From Deltaproteobacteria bacterium (lineage in GTDB: Bacteria; Myxococcota_A; Polyangia; GCA-2747355): DNA of 64,000 nucleotides. Position 1 is the first letter of the stretch; the number at the start of each line of letters is the position of its first letter. A program made the translations under genes and the position numbers. The notes beneath the pieces are model-generated. The model searched no databases, had not been told where the DNA came from, and worked only from the letters and a program-made list of their open reading frames with translations. The stretch is from contig JACKDQ010000005.1 in NCBI GenBank assembly GCA_020633415.1, forward strand, positions 124,001 through 188,000, given 5' to 3'. Below, piece after piece: positions 43,271-51,720 of this stretch.

Positions 43271-43358
43271 CGCCGTGACCTACGATGCGTTCAGATCTTA
43301 GCAGCTCTTGCAGGTCAGGCCGAGGCCAGAGGCTGTTGGCGGGGCTATCGCCGTCGCT

Positions 43359-43613
43359 CTAAGACTCGGCGTAAAGGCGGATTTGTTCTTGCAGTGCGTC
43401 CGGGGTGATGCCGCTCGGGATGTGCTCTTGCAGGCAGTCGGCCAGGGCGACCATCATGTCTTCCACGCCGCGCTCTTCAACCAATCGCGCCAACAGCGCG
43501 CGTGCATCGCGACTGTTATCTTCGCGAAGAAACTCGCGCACCATGTCCAGCGTCAGGTCCCCCTGGAAATCCAGGATCAGATGGGAAAGCAGGTATTGGA
43601 TCAACCGGTTCAC
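43359..43613 (-). CDS. Small helical protein of unknown function (84 residues)
   Basis: A short reading frame with start GTG 43613 set by GGAGG 5 nt upstream. The product (MNRLIQYLLSHLILDFQGD at its start) is predicted all-helical, acidic, with no signal peptide or metal motif; it ends DALQEQIRLYAES. I do not recognise a family. The frame continues upstream to 43817 but that part has no start signal and is Arg/Cys-rich in a way typical of non-coding translation. It is 88 nt upstream of the cytochrome gene and a promoter-like pair lies at 43695-43721 on the minus strand (TTGCAG, 15-nt spacer, TATATT). Confidence 0.65.
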   Translation of the reverse strand: MNRLIQYLLSHLILDFQGDLTLDMVREFLREDNSRDARALLARLVEERGVEDMMVALADCLQEHIPSGITPDALQEQIRLYAES

Positions 43614-43618
43614 GGCAG

Positions 43619-43623
43619 CCTCC
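43619..43623 (-). promoter_or_regulatory. Shine-Dalgarno site that sets the 43613 start
   Basis: GGAGG on the minus strand, 5 nt before GTG 43613. It argues for the 84-residue product over longer readings. Confidence 0.65.
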
Positions 43624-43852
43624 GGGGAAAGATTCGAGAGAGCAATAGACCGCCTGCGATGGAGGGTTCCATCGTTTCGCGCGCCAAGGGCGGTAATATA
43701 ACAACTCGGGTGGCTCTGCAAGCTAACTACCTTTTCATTGGAGGTTTTTTCCCGGCGGCACGCCCGATCGTCCAGCAAAGGCCAGCTCAGCGCGCTGAAC
43801 GGCGGGCTGCACAGCAAAATCTCGGCGGATGGAGTCTAACGCCTTCGAATCC

Positions 43853-43881
43853 TTGACTGAATTCTCTGTGCCTGGTAGCGT
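43853..43881 (+). promoter_or_regulatory. Candidate promoter of the envelope cluster
   Basis: -35 TTGACT (43853-43858), exact 17-nt spacer, -10 TAGCGT (43876-43881). The expected start point, about 43888, is almost at the ATG (43890), so the first gene may be read from a leaderless or near-leaderless transcript. No Shine-Dalgarno sequence precedes this ATG. Confidence 0.45.
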
Positions 43882-43889
43882 GAGCTCCA

Positions 43890-44279
43890 ATGATCCGATG
43901 CCTTGCCCGACTGGGGGCGCTGCTGCTGATGCTGGTGCTGATCGCGAGTTGCGGACCCGGTCGATACATCTACACGGTAACCGCCAAAGCCTCGCGCCTA
44001 TACGCCCAGGCAAAGACCGCCGGTGCTGAGAAATTGGCGCCCTATGAATTCTGGTCGGCTCAGGTCTACCTGAGAATGGCGCGTGAAAAGGCGGGCGATG
44101 CGGACTGGCAGATCGCGCTGAGATATGGGGAGCAGTCGGCGAAAATGTCGCAAGAGGCCACGCGCCTCGCTCGCGAGCGCGCCGAGGCTGGCCCGGGGAC
44201 GATTCCATCGCAGCCGACCCCCGAAGACGATGGCGACGCACCATCAACAGATGAGGATGATCACGGTGGCAGCCGCTAG
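43890..44279 (+). CDS. DUF4398-like small lipoprotein
   Basis: A 129-residue lipoprotein with lipobox IASC (Cys21). The mature part has two helices (TAKASRLYAQAKTAGAEKLA and APYEFWSAQVYLRMAREKAG) followed by an acidic, disordered tail. The alanine-rich helices with APYE...A..YL..A..KA resemble DUF4398, a family commonly found directly before OmpA-type lipoproteins. The same layout is present here: the next gene starts inside this one. Probable role in anchoring or assembling the OmpA-like protein; inferred only from context. It starts the cluster 43890-46740. Confidence 0.75.
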   Translation: MIRCLARLGALLLMLVLIASCGPGRYIYTVTAKASRLYAQAKTAGAEKLAPYEFWSAQVYLRMAREKAGDADWQIALRYGEQSAKMSQEATRLARERAEAGPGTIPSQPTPEDDGDAPSTDEDDHGGSR

Positions 44280-45348
44280 ACGACAGGTGCTGCCGTTAGC
44301 CATCGCGCTGACCGTCTTGTCCGCGGCGTTCGGCGGTTGCGCTGGTCAGAAGACCCGCGGCAAGGCGAGCGGTGTCGCAGACATTATCAAGGCCGCTCGC
44401 AAAAACGGCGCCTATCGCTGTGCCCCCAAAGAATTGGCGCTGGCGGAAGCGCACTTGGCGCGGACCAACGACGAGCTTGACCTCGGCAATTTTGTCCCGG
44501 GCGGCCGGCACCTCGCGCTCGCCGACAAGAACGCGCGCTTGGCGTTCGATAACTCTCCGCCGGAAAAATGCGCAGCCAAGGCCGACTCCGATGGCGATGG
44601 CTGCATGGACAACGTCGATCGTTGCCCCAACGAGCCCGAAGACAAAGACGGTTTTCAGGACGACGATTGCTGCCCGGATCCGGACAACGATCAGGATGGC
44701 ATTCCAGACGTCGACGATCTTTGTCCGAACGTTCCTGAGGACCGCGACAACTTCCAGGACGCTGACGGCTGTCCTGAGCCGGACAACGACCGTGACGGTA
44801 TCCCCGATCGGGTCGATAGTTGTCCCAATCAGCCCGAAGACCTCGACGGCTTCGAAGACACCGACGGCTGTCCCGATCTCGATAACGACAAGGATCGCAT
44901 CCCGGACCTAAAAGATAAGTGTCCGAATCAGCCTGAAGATTACGATGGCGATCAGGACACCGATGGTTGCCCAGACAAGTACAAGTTGGTCACGGTCACC
45001 CCGACCAAGATCGAGTTGAAGCAGAAGATCTTCTTCGCGACCGCGCGAACGCGAATTTTGAGCAGATCGTTTCAACTGCTCAATGAGGTGGCGCAAGCGC
45101 TCAAGGATAATGCGACGCTCCACGTGCGCATCGAGGGGCACACCGACAGTCGCGGTGCTGATCGCTACAACCAGCGCCTCTCGGAAGGGCGGGCGAATTC
45201 GGTCAGACTTTACTTGATACGACGTGGCATCGACGCCGCTCGCTTGGGTGCCGTTGGTTTCGGTGAATCAAAGCCGATCGCCAGTAACCGCACCCGTGCC
45301 GGTCGCGCGATGAATCGCCGTGTGGAATTTGTGATTACCAAGAAATAG
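44251..45348 (+). CDS. OmpA-family lipoprotein with thrombospondin type 3 repeats
   Basis: A 365-residue outer-membrane lipoprotein (lipobox FGGC, Cys30). A DUF4398-like helical stretch (about 38-100: ELALAEAHLARTNDELD) is followed by four calcium-binding TSP3 repeats of about 36 residues (CPN.PED.DGF.D.DGCP.PDND.DGIPD), then an OmpA C-terminal peptidoglycan-binding domain with FFATARTRILSRSFQLL, IEGHTDSRG and NRRVEF. Such proteins tie the outer membrane to the cell wall. The start is ambiguous: ATG 44230, 44251 and 44257 are all in frame, and all overlap the preceding gene by 23-50 nt, suggesting coupling. The next gene begins 7 nt after the stop. Confidence 0.88.
   Translation: MRMITVAAARRQVLPLAIALTVLSAAFGGCAGQKTRGKASGVADIIKAARKNGAYRCAPKELALAEAHLARTNDELDLGNFVPGGRHLALADKNARLAFDNSPPEKCAAKADSDGDGCMDNVDRCPNEPEDKDGFQDDDCCPDPDNDQDGIPDVDDLCPNVPEDRDNFQDADGCPEPDNDRDGIPDRVDSCPNQPEDLDGFEDTDGCPDLDNDKDRIPDLKDKCPNQPEDYDGDQDTDGCPDKYKLVTVTPTKIELKQKIFFATARTRILSRSFQLLNEVAQALKDNATLHVRIEGHTDSRGADRYNQRLSEGRANSVRLYLIRRGIDAARLGAVGFGESKPIASNRTRAGRAMNRRVEFVITKK
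44581..44980 (+). repeat. Tandem TSP3 coding repeats
   Basis: Four degenerate units of about 105-110 nt inside the OmpA-type gene, seen as recurring GACAACGA-CAGGATGGCATTCC-like blocks. Each encodes an Asp-rich calcium-binding loop with paired Cys residues. Confidence 0.75.
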
Positions 45349-45354
45349 GGCCCT

Positions 45355-46740
45355 GTGAGCGATTTGAGCACGCACCGCAGCTATCGTCCCGCGCAGGCTT
45401 CATTCTGCCAGCCGCTGGTGCGCGCAATGTTTGTTCTGGTTCTCTTTGCTCTGCCTTTCGACGCAGCGGCGCAGGTCCGCGATGCTGCGCTGGCGCGCAT
45501 ACGCTTGCTGAACCAGCAGGCGATGACCGACTACGATGGGCTCGAGTTTGCCTCCTCGAGACGCCGTTTGTTGGAGGCGCTGAGTATCGCCCAGGGCGCT
45601 TCGATCACCACCGGTCCGGAGCTCGTTCAAACGTATCTCAACCTCGCGGTGCTACATGGCACCGCGCTCAACGATCGGACGCAAGCTGTCGACTATCTGA
45701 CGACGGCCCTGCGCCTGGATCCCAATACCCAACTCGATCCAGCACGTGCGACGCCGCAACTAGAGGGTATGTTCGACCTTGCCCGGCGCAACCTCGGGCG
45801 GCAGGCGGCTGACAAGCGCTCGGTCGAACACTCGCCGCCGGTCTCGGTGCGAGCCGAGACCGCAGTAACCGTGCGGGGGAGGGTTTCGCCCGCGCTGTTT
45901 GGCGCTCGCGCCCTGCTGTTTTATCGGAGCGGCGATGCGGCACGCTTTGTTGGCGTACCGATGACGCGCTACCGTGGCGGCGTGCGGATCGGGACGATCC
46001 CCGCGCCGTCGGTGACCGGCAGAGCCATCCACTACTACATCGACATTCAAGGGCCCAATGGATCCTCTCTCGCGCGAAGCGGCTCGCCGGCATCGCCGCA
46101 TGTCGTGGGGATCGAAGGACGATCGACGTCTGCACCGACGGAGTTCTCCCGTTCTGTCGACATTTCCGTGACAGTGGGGGTCGGTGTTGGTGTGGTCTTC
46201 GGTGGAACCAGCGAAAACGCGCACCCGCGCGTGGCGACCACTGCGCTGGAGACCGTCGACATCAAGCCGGGTGGAGCCCTCGCGCCGTTGCATCTCGGCG
46301 CCGACATCGGCTATTACATCACCCCGCATTGGCAGATCTCCGGCTTGTTGCGCTTGCAGCTGGTCAACGCGCTGAACGCTGATGATGCCAATCGCACCCT
46401 CGAGTCGCCGATCAGCGTGTTGGGTCAATTGCGTGCGAAGCGATTCTTTGGCGACGACAACAGCCGGTTCTACTTCGCCTTCGGTGCCGGTGGTGGACAG
46501 ATTAGGCACAGGATTCCGCTGGGCGATTATGATTCCACCGAAGATCCGACCGGTACGTTGACGCCCAATGCTGTTGTCGACGCGCGTGTTGCCGGTGTCG
46601 CGGCGTTTGCGCTCGGTGCCGGCTATCAGTTGATGGTGGCCGAGCACTTTGGCTTTTTGTTCGAGATCAACGGACTGCTGTTGATCCCCGATTTTGCGGC
46701 CCACGCTGATCTGAATATCGGCGTGCTAACGACCTTCTAA
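45355..46740 (+). CDS. Exported protein with TPR-like N-terminus and outer-membrane beta-barrel C-terminus
   Basis: A 461-residue protein. A signal peptide (VLVLFALPFDAAA, cleavage near 39) is followed by a TPR-like helical part (about 45-155: VQTYLNLAVLHGTALND, AVDYLTTALRLDPNTQLDPA), a short beta domain and a C-terminal half of alternating amphipathic strands (LGADIGYYITPHWQISGLLR, FYFAFGAGGGQIRH) ending in LNIGVLTTF, with a terminal Phe typical of outer-membrane barrels. Function unknown. GTG 45355 begins 7 nt after the OmpA stop, with AGGG upstream; the gap to glgB is 17 nt, so all four genes may be one transcript. Confidence 0.72.
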   Translation: MSDLSTHRSYRPAQASFCQPLVRAMFVLVLFALPFDAAAQVRDAALARIRLLNQQAMTDYDGLEFASSRRRLLEALSIAQGASITTGPELVQTYLNLAVLHGTALNDRTQAVDYLTTALRLDPNTQLDPARATPQLEGMFDLARRNLGRQAADKRSVEHSPPVSVRAETAVTVRGRVSPALFGARALLFYRSGDAARFVGVPMTRYRGGVRIGTIPAPSVTGRAIHYYIDIQGPNGSSLARSGSPASPHVVGIEGRSTSAPTEFSRSVDISVTVGVGVGVVFGGTSENAHPRVATTALETVDIKPGGALAPLHLGADIGYYITPHWQISGLLRLQLVNALNADDANRTLESPISVLGQLRAKRFFGDDNSRFYFAFGAGGGQIRHRIPLGDYDSTEDPTGTLTPNAVVDARVAGVAAFALGAGYQLMVAEHFGFLFEINGLLLIPDFAAHADLNIGVLTTF

Positions 46741-46757
46741 GCGTTCTGGGCTGATCG

Positions 46758-48998
46758 ATGGGTTTGAGTAAAGACAGGCAAAGCGCGCCGCTGGATTCGA
46801 CGCGCGATCTGGAGGCGTTGCGCGGTGAGCGGCACCGGGTGGATGCACTGCTCGGTTGCGATAGCAGCGATCCGCACGCGTTGCTTGGTGTTCATCGCTC
46901 GGCGGGGCGGGTCGTTGTTCGGGCCTTTCGGCCGGGCGCGACCACGGTCGAGCTGCTGCAAGAACAGCAGGCGGCGCTGCCAATGCACGAGGTAGCTGAT
47001 GGACTGTTCGCGATCTCTCTGGTCGCGACCGAGTCACCCTTGCGCTATCGCCTGCGGTGGTCGATCGGATCTCAGCGTCAGGAGTCAGCCGACCCTTACA
47101 GCTTTGCACCGACGATCGGCGATATCGATCAGCACTTGCACGGCGAAGGGCGCCACTACGAGAGCTACCATCGCCTCGGTGCACATCCGCGCGAAGTCGA
47201 CGGTGTCAAAGGCACATCGTTCGCTGTCTGGGCGCCGTGCGCGCGGCGCGTCTCGGTGGTTGGCCCGTTTAACGACTGGGATGGTCGCGTTCATCAGATG
47301 CGGCAAATGGGCAGCTCGGGCATCTGGGAGATCTTTATCCCCGGCGTGGGCCTCGGCGAGCTCTACAAGTACGAAATAAAAACCGAGGCCGGACAACTCA
47401 GGCTGAAGACCGATCCATTGGCGTTCATGATGGAGATGCGGCCGAAATCCGCAGCGGTCGTTTGGGGACTCGGTGATTACCGCTGGGGTGATCAGCACTG
47501 GATCGCGCAGCGCAAAGAGCGCGATGTTCGTCGCCGACCGATGTCGATCTACGAGGTTCATCTGGGATCGTGGATGCGGTCGCCCGATCAAGATAACGCC
47601 TGGCTCTCCTACAGGGAGCTCGCGCCCCGTCTGGTCGACCACTGTCGCGCCCATGGTTTTACCCACGTTGAACTGCTGCCGATCGCCGAGCATGCCTACG
47701 ATCCATCGTGGGGCTACCAAACCACTGGCTATTTTGCCCCGACGGCGCGCTTTGGCGACCCAGATGGCTTGCGCGAGTTGGTCGACAAGCTGCATCAGGC
47801 CGACATCGGTGTGATCCTCGACTGGGTTCCGGCACATTTCCCCAAAGACGACTACGCCCTGCGCCTGTTTGATGGCACAGCACTCTATGAGCATGCTGAC
47901 CCCCGCCAAGGTGAGCATCGCGACTGGGGCACGCTGATCTTCAACTACGGCCGTAACGAAGTGCGGACGTTTCTGATCTCCAACGCGCTGTATTGGATCG
48001 AGCAGTTTCACATCGATGGGCTTCGCGTCGACGCCGTCGCCTCGCTGATCTATCTCGACTACAGTCGCGAAGAGGGCGACTGGGTGCCAAATCGCCACGG
48101 CGGGCGGGAGAACCTCGAAGCGATCGGCTTTCTTCAAGAGCTGAACACGGTGGTTCACCGTCGGTTTCCCGGCGTGTTTACCGTCGCTGAAGAGTCGACT
48201 GCCTGGCCTGGCGTAACGGCGCCGGCGTATCTTGGTGGCCTAGGTTTTGACTTCAAGTGGAACATGGGCTGGATGCACGATACCTTGGAGTACTTCGCCA
48301 AAGACCCGGTGCATCGCAGTTATCACCACAACGATCTGACCTTCGGCATGCTCTACGCGTATTCCGAGAACTTCGTCTTGCCGCTTTCTCACGACGAGGT
48401 TGTTCATCTCAAAGGTTCGTTGCTGGAGAAGATGCCAGGCGATGATTGGCAGAAGGCGGCGAATCTGCGCCTACTACTCGCCTACCAGTACAGCTCGGTC
48501 GGCAAGAAGCTGTTGTTTATGGGTGGCGAGTTCGGGCAGCGGGCCGAGTGGAACCACGACCACAGCCTCGACTGGCACCTCGCCGCGCAGCCGTTGCATG
48601 CGGGGATCCAACAGTTTTTCAAGGACCTCGGTCGCCTCTACCGCGAGACGCCGGCATTGTGGCTCTGGGATTATCAGCCGCGCGGTTTCCACTGGATCGA
48701 CTGCAACGACGTCTCGCAATCCGTGCTTTCGTTCGCGCGGTTTGGTCCGGATGGGCACGCGGTGTGCGTCTTCAACTTCACGCCAGTTGTTCGTCACGGC
48801 TACCGGATTGGTTTGCCGGCCGGCGGTCGCTATCGCGAAGCGCTCAATTCAGATGGCGCGGCCTACGGCGGAAGCAACGTCGGCAATGGCGGTTGGGTCT
48901 ACGCGCATTCGGCACCGTGTCACGGTCTGGCTCATTCAGCCGAAGTCTCTCTGCCGCCATTGGGTGCGCTGGTGCTGCTCCACGATGGCAGCAGCTAG
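46758..48998 (+). CDS. glgB: 1,4-alpha-glucan branching enzyme
   Basis: Introduces alpha-1,6 branches into glycogen. The 746 residues have the N1 domain (HALLGVHRS), the CBM48 domain (GTSFAVWAPCARRVSVVGPF), the GH13 catalytic barrel with DGLRVDAVAS (nucleophile Asp), FTVAEESTAWPG (acid/base Glu) and LPLSHDEVVH, and the C-terminal all-beta domain. Length is typical of the long, N1-containing form. It is the last gene on this strand before a convergent gap with a strong hairpin. No other glycogen gene is in the window. The link to the preceding envelope genes seems to be positional only. Confidence 0.96.
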   Translation: MGLSKDRQSAPLDSTRDLEALRGERHRVDALLGCDSSDPHALLGVHRSAGRVVVRAFRPGATTVELLQEQQAALPMHEVADGLFAISLVATESPLRYRLRWSIGSQRQESADPYSFAPTIGDIDQHLHGEGRHYESYHRLGAHPREVDGVKGTSFAVWAPCARRVSVVGPFNDWDGRVHQMRQMGSSGIWEIFIPGVGLGELYKYEIKTEAGQLRLKTDPLAFMMEMRPKSAAVVWGLGDYRWGDQHWIAQRKERDVRRRPMSIYEVHLGSWMRSPDQDNAWLSYRELAPRLVDHCRAHGFTHVELLPIAEHAYDPSWGYQTTGYFAPTARFGDPDGLRELVDKLHQADIGVILDWVPAHFPKDDYALRLFDGTALYEHADPRQGEHRDWGTLIFNYGRNEVRTFLISNALYWIEQFHIDGLRVDAVASLIYLDYSREEGDWVPNRHGGRENLEAIGFLQELNTVVHRRFPGVFTVAEESTAWPGVTAPAYLGGLGFDFKWNMGWMHDTLEYFAKDPVHRSYHHNDLTFGMLYAYSENFVLPLSHDEVVHLKGSLLEKMPGDDWQKAANLRLLLAYQYSSVGKKLLFMGGEFGQRAEWNHDHSLDWHLAAQPLHAGIQQFFKDLGRLYRETPALWLWDYQPRGFHWIDCNDVSQSVLSFARFGPDGHAVCVFNFTPVVRHGYRIGLPAGGRYREALNSDGAAYGGSNVGNGGWVYAHSAPCHGLAHSAEVSLPPLGALVLLHDGSS

Positions 48999-49099
48999 GG
49001 CGCGCCCTGCTTGCGCCGCCATGACGTCTTGCCATCGCCGCGACGAGCAAATCCGTTTGGCACAACTGGGATCGTCAAAGTCGGAGCAGCCACCATGCC

Positions 49100-49129
49100 G
49101 CAGGCAGTCGGCTGACCGCGACTGCCTGC
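49100..49129. terminator. Strong hairpin between glgB and the convergent lipoprotein gene
   Basis: Perfect 11-bp inverted repeat GCAGGCAGTCG/CGACTGCCTGC with an 8-nt loop, the best stem noticed in the window. It lies about 100 nt after glgB and 28 nt past the end of the opposing gene, so it could stop transcription from both sides. No T-tract is present. Confidence 0.65.
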
Positions 49130-49157
49130 CAAAGGCGCCGATCGACGAGTCACGGCA

Positions 49158-50543
49158 CTAGCGACGGCGTTTGAAAAGCGCCATCACCGAGCCAAACCGA
49201 CCGCTATTCGTATCAAGATAGTCCAGACGATAGCCGAGTTTGAGGGTCAGTACCCGGCCCGTCGGCGCGGCCAATTGGGCACAGTCTTCTGCGCTACCCG
49301 CACCCGTTTCGCGACAAGCGTGGAAGAGGGCGTAGTTGGTGCTGTTGGTGACATCGCCAGGCTGCCACTGGCCGCGAAAGTACTTGGTGTGGGGAAAGAC
49401 GACCTTCAGCCCGTGGGTGAGAACGGCAGTGAGAAAGCCGCAGCCCTGTCCGGCATATTGGGTCTTAACGGCGACGGCAGCGTGGACCATCTCGTGCAGT
49501 AGATTCCAGTCCATCGTCTGCGGATGGGGCTGAATGCGCGTATCGACCGTGCCGAGCCAGCTGCAGTCGTCGTGGAAGTAGTGCACCTCCTCTTCGCTGC
49601 CGGACACGGCCGCGGTGTTCGTGGTGGCGTAGACCGCACCGCAGCGCGTGTCAGCGACCTTATAGACGCGGAGCGGGATCCCCTCGTCGTCCTTACACTC
49701 GTTCGGATCGCCAGGTGCAGGGGGCGGCAGTGGTTTTTCCTTCTGCTTCTCCCACGGCACATCGACATACTTGGGTTGGTCTAAGGCATCGGCGAGTTCG
49801 ATGGCGAGGGCAGCGAGGACGAACGGGCCGAGCGCGATGCGCCGAGCGACCTGTGTGGTCGCTTGCCGCGTGGCCAACGTGGCGGTTGTGGCCAGGGCGC
49901 CGAGGCGCCAGCGGCCCATCGTGTCGTCGACCTTCGCTTCGAGAATGAAGTCGTCTTTCATCTGCGGGTTTTTGCGAAAGGTCCCGTTCTTGTCGATGGT
50001 GCCGAGGACGATGTCAAAGGAGAACTCCCGCTCGGTGTTTCGCAGAAAGATTGAGCGCTGAGCGGCCTCGGGATTGGCCAGCCAAGCCGTGCGCGCCGCG
50101 TCGCTGTCATCGAGCACTGGGGAGAGATAGGTCCGGCCGGCTTCATAGGCGATGGACTGCGGGTTGAGTTCGCGCAGATTGAAGACCTGGAGAGTCGTCG
50201 GACTCTTGATGCCCAGCACTTTCGGCTCGGATAGCTCGCAGGCGAAGGTCAGCGCGTCCTTGGCGTTGTTGGGGTCTTCGCGCCAAGCCCAGTCGCAGCT
50301 GTGACGGAAGCTGTGCCCAGGACGTGCGGCGCGCAGGTTTTCGCCGATTAGATAGCTGACGATCGGGGCGGCAGGCGGCGTTTCGGATTTGCCGCACGCG
50401 GCGCAGTTGCTGGCGTCGTCAACGGACACGCCACCGCAGGCCGACGCGATCAGCGCCAGCATCAAGACAGCGGCTGAGGCGACCTTCGCGTGCCATCGGT
50501 CTGACGGTGTCTTTTCCCCGCTGGCGCGGCGGATTTGCTGCAT
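49158..50543 (-). CDS. Putative zinc-dependent lipoprotein with HExxH motif
   Basis: A 461-residue exported protein; hydrophobic start ending ALIASAC with Cys36 as a probable lipobox Cys. No family is recognised. Residues 350-354 read HEMVH in the setting WNLLHEMVHAAVAV, a good HExxH zinc-protease consensus on a helix. The downstream region has several Cys (GQGCGF, HACRETGAGSAEDC) and possible third ligands, but none can be named. An Ala/Thr-rich stretch at about 213-255 might be a second hydrophobic segment. The ATG has AGGAG 6 nt upstream. It is transcribed away from the secreted orphan at 50747 with a 203-nt gap in which I saw no clear promoter. Confidence 0.65.
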   Translation of the reverse strand: MQQIRRASGEKTPSDRWHAKVASAAVLMLALIASACGGVSVDDASNCAACGKSETPPAAPIVSYLIGENLRAARPGHSFRHSCDWAWREDPNNAKDALTFACELSEPKVLGIKSPTTLQVFNLRELNPQSIAYEAGRTYLSPVLDDSDAARTAWLANPEAAQRSIFLRNTEREFSFDIVLGTIDKNGTFRKNPQMKDDFILEAKVDDTMGRWRLGALATTATLATRQATTQVARRIALGPFVLAALAIELADALDQPKYVDVPWEKQKEKPLPPPAPGDPNECKDDEGIPLRVYKVADTRCGAVYATTNTAAVSGSEEEVHYFHDDCSWLGTVDTRIQPHPQTMDWNLLHEMVHAAVAVKTQYAGQGCGFLTAVLTHGLKVVFPHTKYFRGQWQPGDVTNSTNYALFHACRETGAGSAEDCAQLAAPTGRVLTLKLGYRLDYLDTNSGRFGSVMALFKRRR

Positions 50544-50746
50544 CTCGTACTCCTATCGCGAGTAACAGCAAATTGCCTGCCAGCCTCGAAGTCGCGGACG
50601 ATCGCCGGATTTTCGCGCAGATCGCACAGCCAAGCGCGCATTGCAGCGGGTTGCTGGGGTCCGCGCTACGCGCCGATGGAAGAATCAATCACCGTTCAGT
50701 GGGTGCGGCGAATTGGCCAGTGTATCAACGCAGGTGAGCCTTTGCG

Positions 50747-51322
50747 TTAGGGTAGCTCGAGAAGGCGGTGAGCGAGCGGGTCGAGCGGGTTGTTGGCCAT
50801 CTTGTCTCGGCGGATCGCTTCGCGAATGTCACCGTCGCCAAAACCCGTGTAACCGCTACCGCCGAAGATGCCGTAGCGATGTCCGCTCTTGAGCACGGGG
50901 ACGTAGAGGGGGACGGTCGGATTACCTTGGCGATCGACGTCGATCGAGCTGCTGATGGCAAAACCTCCCAGCGCATCGAAGACGACTTCAAGGCGATATC
51001 CGGTAAGCACTTCGAAACGGTTCTTCAGCGGCGTGACCCGGGTGATCTCGAGCTCTCGCTGGCTGGGCAGTATCGGCTTTCCCTGCTCTTGCTGAACGTC
51101 GAGAATGCGGTTGTAGAGCAGCCCCAAGTGTGCGCGCGCGCGTGTCAACATCACCTCTGCAGGCACCTGGGCTGGCGTGCGGTGCGTTAGCCTCCAGCCG
51201 GCGAAGATCGCCCGCTTGAACAGCAAGCCAAGCGTCTTGCTGTGGGCTTGTGCGGGCGCCGTGGTCAACAGCATCGCTGCCGCAACCGTGACGCAGAGCG
51301 CGGAAAGGGGGCGTTGAGTCAT
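50747..51322 (-). CDS. Secreted protein of unknown function
   Basis: A 191-residue product with a clear Sec signal peptide (LSALCVTVAAAMLLTTAPAQA, cleavage after 26). The mature part has a helical first half (AEVMLTRARAHLGLLYNRIL) and a beta-rich second half (FEVLTGYRLEVVFDALGGF, DRQGNPTVPLYVPV), then a Gly-rich loop (GIFGGSGYTGFGDGDIRE). No Cys in the mature protein and no known motif. ATG 51322 is preceded by GGAGACGG; the frame back to 51553 is ignored since it lacks a start signal and would bury the signal peptide. Same strand as the HExxH lipoprotein. Confidence 0.65.
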   Translation of the reverse strand: MTQRPLSALCVTVAAAMLLTTAPAQAHSKTLGLLFKRAIFAGWRLTHRTPAQVPAEVMLTRARAHLGLLYNRILDVQQEQGKPILPSQRELEITRVTPLKNRFEVLTGYRLEVVFDALGGFAISSSIDVDRQGNPTVPLYVPVLKSGHRYGIFGGSGYTGFGDGDIREAIRRDKMANNPLDPLAHRLLELP

Positions 51323-51720
51323 GTCCGTCTCCTGCGTACAGCCTGTGCAAAGACGGTGCCAGCGCTCAGCACGCAAGGCGGGGCGGAAATGGCCAATTGC
51401 GTTGAGAAAAAGTGGGATTGGCCCAAGACGCCTGATCGCGCTGTTTTTGAGAGTCGGTGGATCGGAATGGCGGCGCTGGTCAGGCCACCTGCGCACCCAT
51501 CCGTAAGGCAGCCCGTGCAGCTCGGGTCGTGGCCGTTGCTCGGCCGAGATCATTTTCCCCGCTGTCCTGCGCGCTTGGGGCTAACCAGCGGGGATATCGT
51601 CGGCTTGGCTCGCCCAGCCGGGTCAGGCGCTCGGTGACCACGATGCGGGCGCAGTTGCGTCAGCGCGCAGCGGCGAATCGATGTCGACAGTCTCGCGTAT
51701 CGGTGCGACGCTAAGGGTTC
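51323..51720. other. Divergent intergenic region
   Basis: 398 nt between the secreted orphan and the second giant TPR gene. It contains one perfect 8-bp inverted repeat, CCCCGCTG/CAGCGGGG (51557-51564 and 51586-51593, 21 nt apart), which may be an operator or hairpin. No promoter of good consensus, RNA gene or small ORF could be supported. Confidence 0.45.

Noticed and set aside
44581..44980. Tandem repeats considered as a CRISPR-like array
   Set aside because: The repeats are in frame, degenerate and encode calcium-binding TSP3 units; there are no unique spacers between identical repeats.
47085..48158. Minus strand frame of 357 codons
   Set aside because: Antisense to glgB, which carries all catalytic motifs.
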